Below, piece by piece: positions 60,950 through 64,000 of a stretch of 64,000 bases of DNA; the first letter of the stretch is position 1; every line of letters starts with the position of its first letter. The position numbers and the translations under genes are program-made. The notes under the pieces are model-generated. The model had not been told where the DNA came from. It saw only the letters and a list, made by a program, of their open reading frames with translations, and made no database searches. Where the stretch lies: the NCBI RefSeq assembly GCF_024806835.1, contig NZ_JANTYU010000003.1, positions 186,001-250,000 of the forward strand. Reading direction: 5' to 3'. This DNA is from Xanthomonas sp. 3793 (GTDB taxonomy: Bacteria; Pseudomonadota; Gammaproteobacteria; Xanthomonadales; Xanthomonadaceae).

Positions 60950-63243
60950 TGCGGCTTCTGGCTGGGTTTCAGCGGCTCCATGGCCTTGAACTTCTGGCCG
61001 TACTCGTCGGTGAGATTGCGTGCTTCCTGCGGGTTGCGCACGATCGTGGGAGTGATCAAGACGATGACTTCACGGCGGTTGGTATCTCTGTTTTTCTGAC
61101 CAAACAGGGCGCCGACGACCGGCAACTTGCTGAGAAACGGCACGCCAGCGCTGCTATCGGTCGTACTGTCGTCAATCAGGCCGGCCAGCATCATGGTGTC
61201 GCCGCTTTGCACCGCCGCCTCGGTTTTGACACGACGCGTATTGATATCGACATTGCAAGCAGCGCTATTGACGGTGGTTGTGGTTGCTGCCGTACACGCT
61301 GCAGGTCGTGCGCCCGGGGTGCTGATTTCCTGCACGATATCCAGGAACACCATGCCGTCCTTGGTGACGCGTGGACGCACCTTCAGGATCACACCGGTAT
61401 CGATGTATTGCACCGACGAGAAACTGCTGTCGCTGCCCAGGCCAGTATTGATCGACGTGGAATTGATCGGGATGCGTGAGCCAACATTGAGCGTGGCTTC
61501 GGCATTGTTTCGCACAAACACTGACGGTGTCTGCAGCAGTCGCAAATTGGTGACCGTATCCAGGGCACTGATGACTGCCGCAGCATTCTTGCCGAGAAAC
61601 GTCCAGCCCACGCCGCCGTTGGTGACGGTGCCTGCGATGTCTCCCCAAATGCTGCGCCCCGCCGCCGAGGGAAGTCCGGCACCACCAGCCGCCGTAGCAG
61701 CATTGACCGCGTTCTCGAAGTACCAGTTGACGCCGTACTGAAGCTCACCGGTCAAATTCACCTCGGCCACCTGCGCTTCGATATGCACCTGCATCGGCAT
61801 CACGTCGAGCTTTTCGATGACGTCGCGGATGGACGTCCATGCCTGCGGAGTGGAGCGCACCAGCAAGGTGTTGGTTTCGGCTACCGCCGATACGCCGACC
61901 TTGTCGCCTTCCACTTCCAGGGTCACCGCGCCGTTGCCGTTGCTGCGCGGCGATAGCTGCAGGCTCCCGTTGCCCAGTCCACCGCTGCTGCTTCCAGTGC
62001 CGCTGCTGCCACCGAAGCTGCTGCCGGAAGAGCTGCCATCGTTGCTTTCGCCGACGCTGCCGCCGGTCATGCCGGAGCTGCCGCCCATGCTGCTGTCGCG
62101 ATTACCCAATGCGCCGCCTAGCACGCTGGTTTCCGAGCCCGGCGCCAGCGAAGCGCTGGAGTCGCCGCTGTTGCTGCGCCCGCCGAACACTTCCGACAAC
62201 CGATCGGCCAGGTCCTTGGCCTTGATGTACTTCAATTCGTAGGAGAACAGCCGCACGCCGCCGCCGGCGCTGTCGATGCGGTCCAGCCACTGCTGGATCT
62301 GGTCCAGATAGCGCGGCTGCGGGGTGATTACCAGCACCGCATTGGCGTTTTCCAGCGGCATGAAACGGAACATGCCGGCGCTGGGCGTCTTGCTCTGTTC
62401 GCCGAACACCTTTTCCAGGTCCGCGCTGACCTTCTCGGCCTTGCCGGACTGGATCGGGAACACGCCGACCGACATGCCCGACAACCAGTCCACGTCGAAG
62501 ATCTGCACGGTGCGCAGGTAGTTTTCCAGCTCGGCGCGGGTGCCGCCCAGGGTGATCACGTTGCGCGCCGGATCGGTGCCGACGATGGCGTTCGGGCGCG
62601 CGTACGGCTCCAGCACCTTCTTCATTTCGCTGGCGGAAATGAACTTCAACGGCACCACGCGCACTTCGAAACCGCGCGCGGCAGACGGCGACGCGGTGCT
62701 GGGCGCGACGGTGCCGGCCAGCGCCTGGTCGGCCGGCACGATGTTGTAGCGGCCACCGCTGAACACCATGCGCGCATTGTTCCAGCCCAGCACCATCTCC
62801 AGCAGGTTCAAGGCCTGCGCCGGAGAGACCGGGTTGGGCGTGGCCAGGGTCACGGTGCCCTGCACGCCCGGGGCAATGACGTAGTTCTGCCCAAGCATGT
62901 CGCCCAGGATCGCCTTGACCACCGCCTGCACCGATTCGCCTTCGAAGTTGAAGGTGGCGCTGCCGCTGCTGGCCATGCCCAGGGTCGGAGCGGGGGCGCC
63001 GGCAGCGCTCTGGTTGATCATGGTGCCGCTGCCGCGCCGGATCACCGGGCTGGGCTTGGCGCTGGCGTTGCCATTGCCGTCGGCGCGTTGATCGGCAGCG
63101 GTCTGGGTGGCGCCGGCAGCGCCGACTTGCGGATCCAGGCGCGCATTGCGGCGCACGTCCGGCGGCGGAGTGGTGGCACAACCGGCCAGCAGGCCAATCA
63201 GCAGGGACACGGGAAACAGGCGCGGCGTCATGCGTTCACTCAT
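60946..63243 (-). CDS. xpsD: Type II secretion outer-membrane secretin XpsD
   Basis: XpsD (GspD) forms the outer-membrane channel of the type II system that exports plant-cell-wall-degrading enzymes in Xanthomonas. The 765-residue protein has a lipoprotein signal (L-L-A-G-C, about residue 22), which fits the lipidated XpsD. N0-N3 domains come next. A Gly/Ser-rich insertion of about 70 residues lies within N3 (near residues 360-430), then the secretin domain with V-P-F-L-S-K-L-P-V-V-G-A-L-F near residue 705. The C-terminal S domain is short. The two ends overlap xpsN and the glycosyltransferase-like gene by four bases each. Confidence 0.95.
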   Translation of the reverse strand: MSERMTPRLFPVSLLIGLLAGCATTPPPDVRRNARLDPQVGAAGATQTAADQRADGNGNASAKPSPVIRRGSGTMINQSAAGAPAPTLGMASSGSATFNFEGESVQAVVKAILGDMLGQNYVIAPGVQGTVTLATPNPVSPAQALNLLEMVLGWNNARMVFSGGRYNIVPADQALAGTVAPSTASPSAARGFEVRVVPLKFISASEMKKVLEPYARPNAIVGTDPARNVITLGGTRAELENYLRTVQIFDVDWLSGMSVGVFPIQSGKAEKVSADLEKVFGEQSKTPSAGMFRFMPLENANAVLVITPQPRYLDQIQQWLDRIDSAGGGVRLFSYELKYIKAKDLADRLSEVFGGRSNSGDSSASLAPGSETSVLGGALGNRDSSMGGSSGMTGGSVGESNDGSSSGSSFGGSSGTGSSSGGLGNGSLQLSPRSNGNGAVTLEVEGDKVGVSAVAETNTLLVRSTPQAWTSIRDVIEKLDVMPMQVHIEAQVAEVNLTGELQYGVNWYFENAVNAATAAGGAGLPSAAGRSIWGDIAGTVTNGGVGWTFLGKNAAAVISALDTVTNLRLLQTPSVFVRNNAEATLNVGSRIPINSTSINTGLGSDSSFSSVQYIDTGVILKVRPRVTKDGMVFLDIVQEISTPGARPAACTAATTTTVNSAACNVDINTRRVKTEAAVQSGDTMMLAGLIDDSTTDSSAGVPFLSKLPVVGALFGQKNRDTNRREVIVLITPTIVRNPQEARNLTDEYGQKFKAMEPLKPSQKPQ

Positions 63244-64000
63244 TGGGTCTGACCGGGGGTAGAGCCGCTTTGGCGCTGCTGTTGCAGCTGGCGGCGTCGG
63301 GCTTCGATACGTTCGCGGATGGCACGCATCTGATCGTCGGAGGGGCGTGGGGCTTCCTGCGCGCCATCACTGCGTTGCGGCGGCACCGTCGGCGGGGCTT
63401 GCCCGCCAGGCTGCTGCTGTGTCGGCGGGGTGGCAGGCTGCGGCTGAGGCGGTTGCACGGTCGCGGCGGCATCGGGCGACGGCAACGGCGGGACCGCGCC
63501 CGCAGCACCACGCGCGGCGGCGTTGGCGGTCGGCGGTTGCCCGCCCTGACCGTTGAACACGTGCAATTCCAGGGTCTGGGTGCCGCCGGGGCCTTCGATG
63601 GTGGCACTGCGCGGCTGCAGGGCCAGCAGGCGCCAGCCCTTGACCGCTTCGCCGCCGAGCTGCACGCGCACCGAGTCCTGCGGGTCCAGGGTCAGCGTGG
63701 CCATCTTGAAGTTTTCGGTCAGCAGCACGCCGGTCAGACGCACCGTCGAGGCCGCGCCGCTGCCGTCGTTGCCGGACAGGAAGAACGGATGCGGCAGGCG
63801 GTCTTCGGCGAAAGCCGGGTGCGCGGCGATCTCCGAATATTTTTCGAAAGCTCCCAGCCGCTCCGGCGCAGGCGCCGGCAAGGTGGGCAGGCGCTGCACC
63901 AGCGCCGGGTCGTCCGGGAGCAGTTCCACGCGCTTGCCCAGCCCGGCCACGGCAAGGATGCATACCAGCAGCGCCCAGCCGACCACCGTGGCCAGCAACC
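63240..64000 (-). CDS. xpsN: Type II secretion protein XpsN, 5' end missing
   Basis: The frame is open to the window edge, so the N-terminus lies outside. About 253 residues are present. They start with a membrane helix (V-G-W-A-L-L-V-C-I-L-A-V-A-G-L), followed by a periplasmic domain with R-L-T-G-V-L-L-T near residue 85 and G-W-R-L-L-A-L near 120, and a long Pro/Gln/Ala-rich tail. This is the plan of XpsN, a GspC/GspN-related inner-membrane protein that in X. campestris interacts with XpsL and XpsM. Position immediately before xpsD (four-base overlap) agrees with the xps gene order. The stretch near the edge has a TTG that is not taken as a start. Confidence 0.9.
   Translation of the reverse strand, partial: LLATVVGWALLVCILAVAGLGKRVELLPDDPALVQRLPTLPAPAPERLGAFEKYSEIAAHPAFAEDRLPHPFFLSGNDGSGAASTVRLTGVLLTENFKMATLTLDPQDSVRVQLGGEAVKGWRLLALQPRSATIEGPGGTQTLELHVFNGQGGQPPTANAAARGAAGAVPPLPSPDAAATVQPPQPQPATPPTQQQPGGQAPPTVPPQRSDGAQEAPRPSDDQMRAIRERIEARRRQLQQQRQSGSTPGQTQ

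Overview
The window is high-GC chromosomal DNA from a gammaproteobacterium, almost certainly a Xanthomonas (Xanthomonadaceae). Three things point there. The XpsN-XpsD end of a type II secretion cluster is present. There is an Ax21-family outer-membrane protein. A glycosyltransferase/outer-membrane-protein operon closely resembles xagABC. Dispersed G-rich heptamer and REP-like intergenic repeats fit the same genus. I saw no tRNA or rRNA gene, no insertion sequence, no CRISPR array and no clearly foreign block. Most genes are intact housekeeping or surface-biology genes packed in overlapping operons.

Layout, left to right. 1-6.8 kb: end of an NRDE protein, three tandem copies of a structured ~203-bp repeat, RNase P RNA (minus), rsmI (minus), then lpoA-yraN-YdjM-like-FAD oxidase (plus). 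6.8-15 kb: a complete kdpFABCDE potassium-uptake operon (minus), including the 30-residue kdpF, whose start lies in a perfect hairpin. 15-19 kb: a repeat-rich spacer, a secreted S15/CocE-type hydrolase, a heptamer array and thiL. 19.3-28.4 kb: riboflavin and one-carbon genes on the minus strand (glyA; nrdR-GNAT-ribD; FMN riboswitch-ribE-ribBA-ribH-nusB). This run is interrupted between ribD and ribE by an Ax21-type porin, an isoprenylcysteine methyltransferase homologue and a secreted hypothetical. The RibBA has a GTP cyclohydrolase II half that lacks the zinc cysteines. 28.5-35 kb: an RcnB-like protein, ettA, a peptide deformylase, arsC, and a secreted metallopeptidase overlapped by a small secreted partner.

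35.3-46.5 kb is a cellulose operon (bcsD, a small Pro/Ala-rich bcs protein, bcsA, bcsB, bcsZ, bcsC). 46.7-47.9 kb is pncB. 48.2-53.5 kb is a second exopolysaccharide operon: an outer-membrane protein, a GT2 synthase with an N-terminal MshEN-like domain, a polytopic membrane protein and a GH113-like lipoprotein. The two surface-polymer systems therefore sit side by side. BcsA carries a c-di-GMP-binding PilZ domain and the GT2 enzyme carries a candidate c-di-GMP-binding MshEN domain. The promoter region of the second operon has three spaced TGTGAT motifs, suggesting Clp control.

53.6-59.8 kb holds a GT2 gene and then what I consider the most interesting module. It comprises an aminoglycoside-phosphotransferase-fold kinase, a TonB-dependent receptor, a PnuC-type vitamin transporter and a GntR/HutC (UTRA) regulator. 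A sequence fitting the HutC-family operator consensus lies just upstream of the kinase. It reads as a complete outer-membrane-to-cytoplasm capture-and-phosphorylate pathway for a vitamin or nucleoside; the substrate is not decided by the sequence. 60-64 kb: a glycosyltransferase-like protein translationally coupled to the XpsD secretin, then XpsN running off the window.
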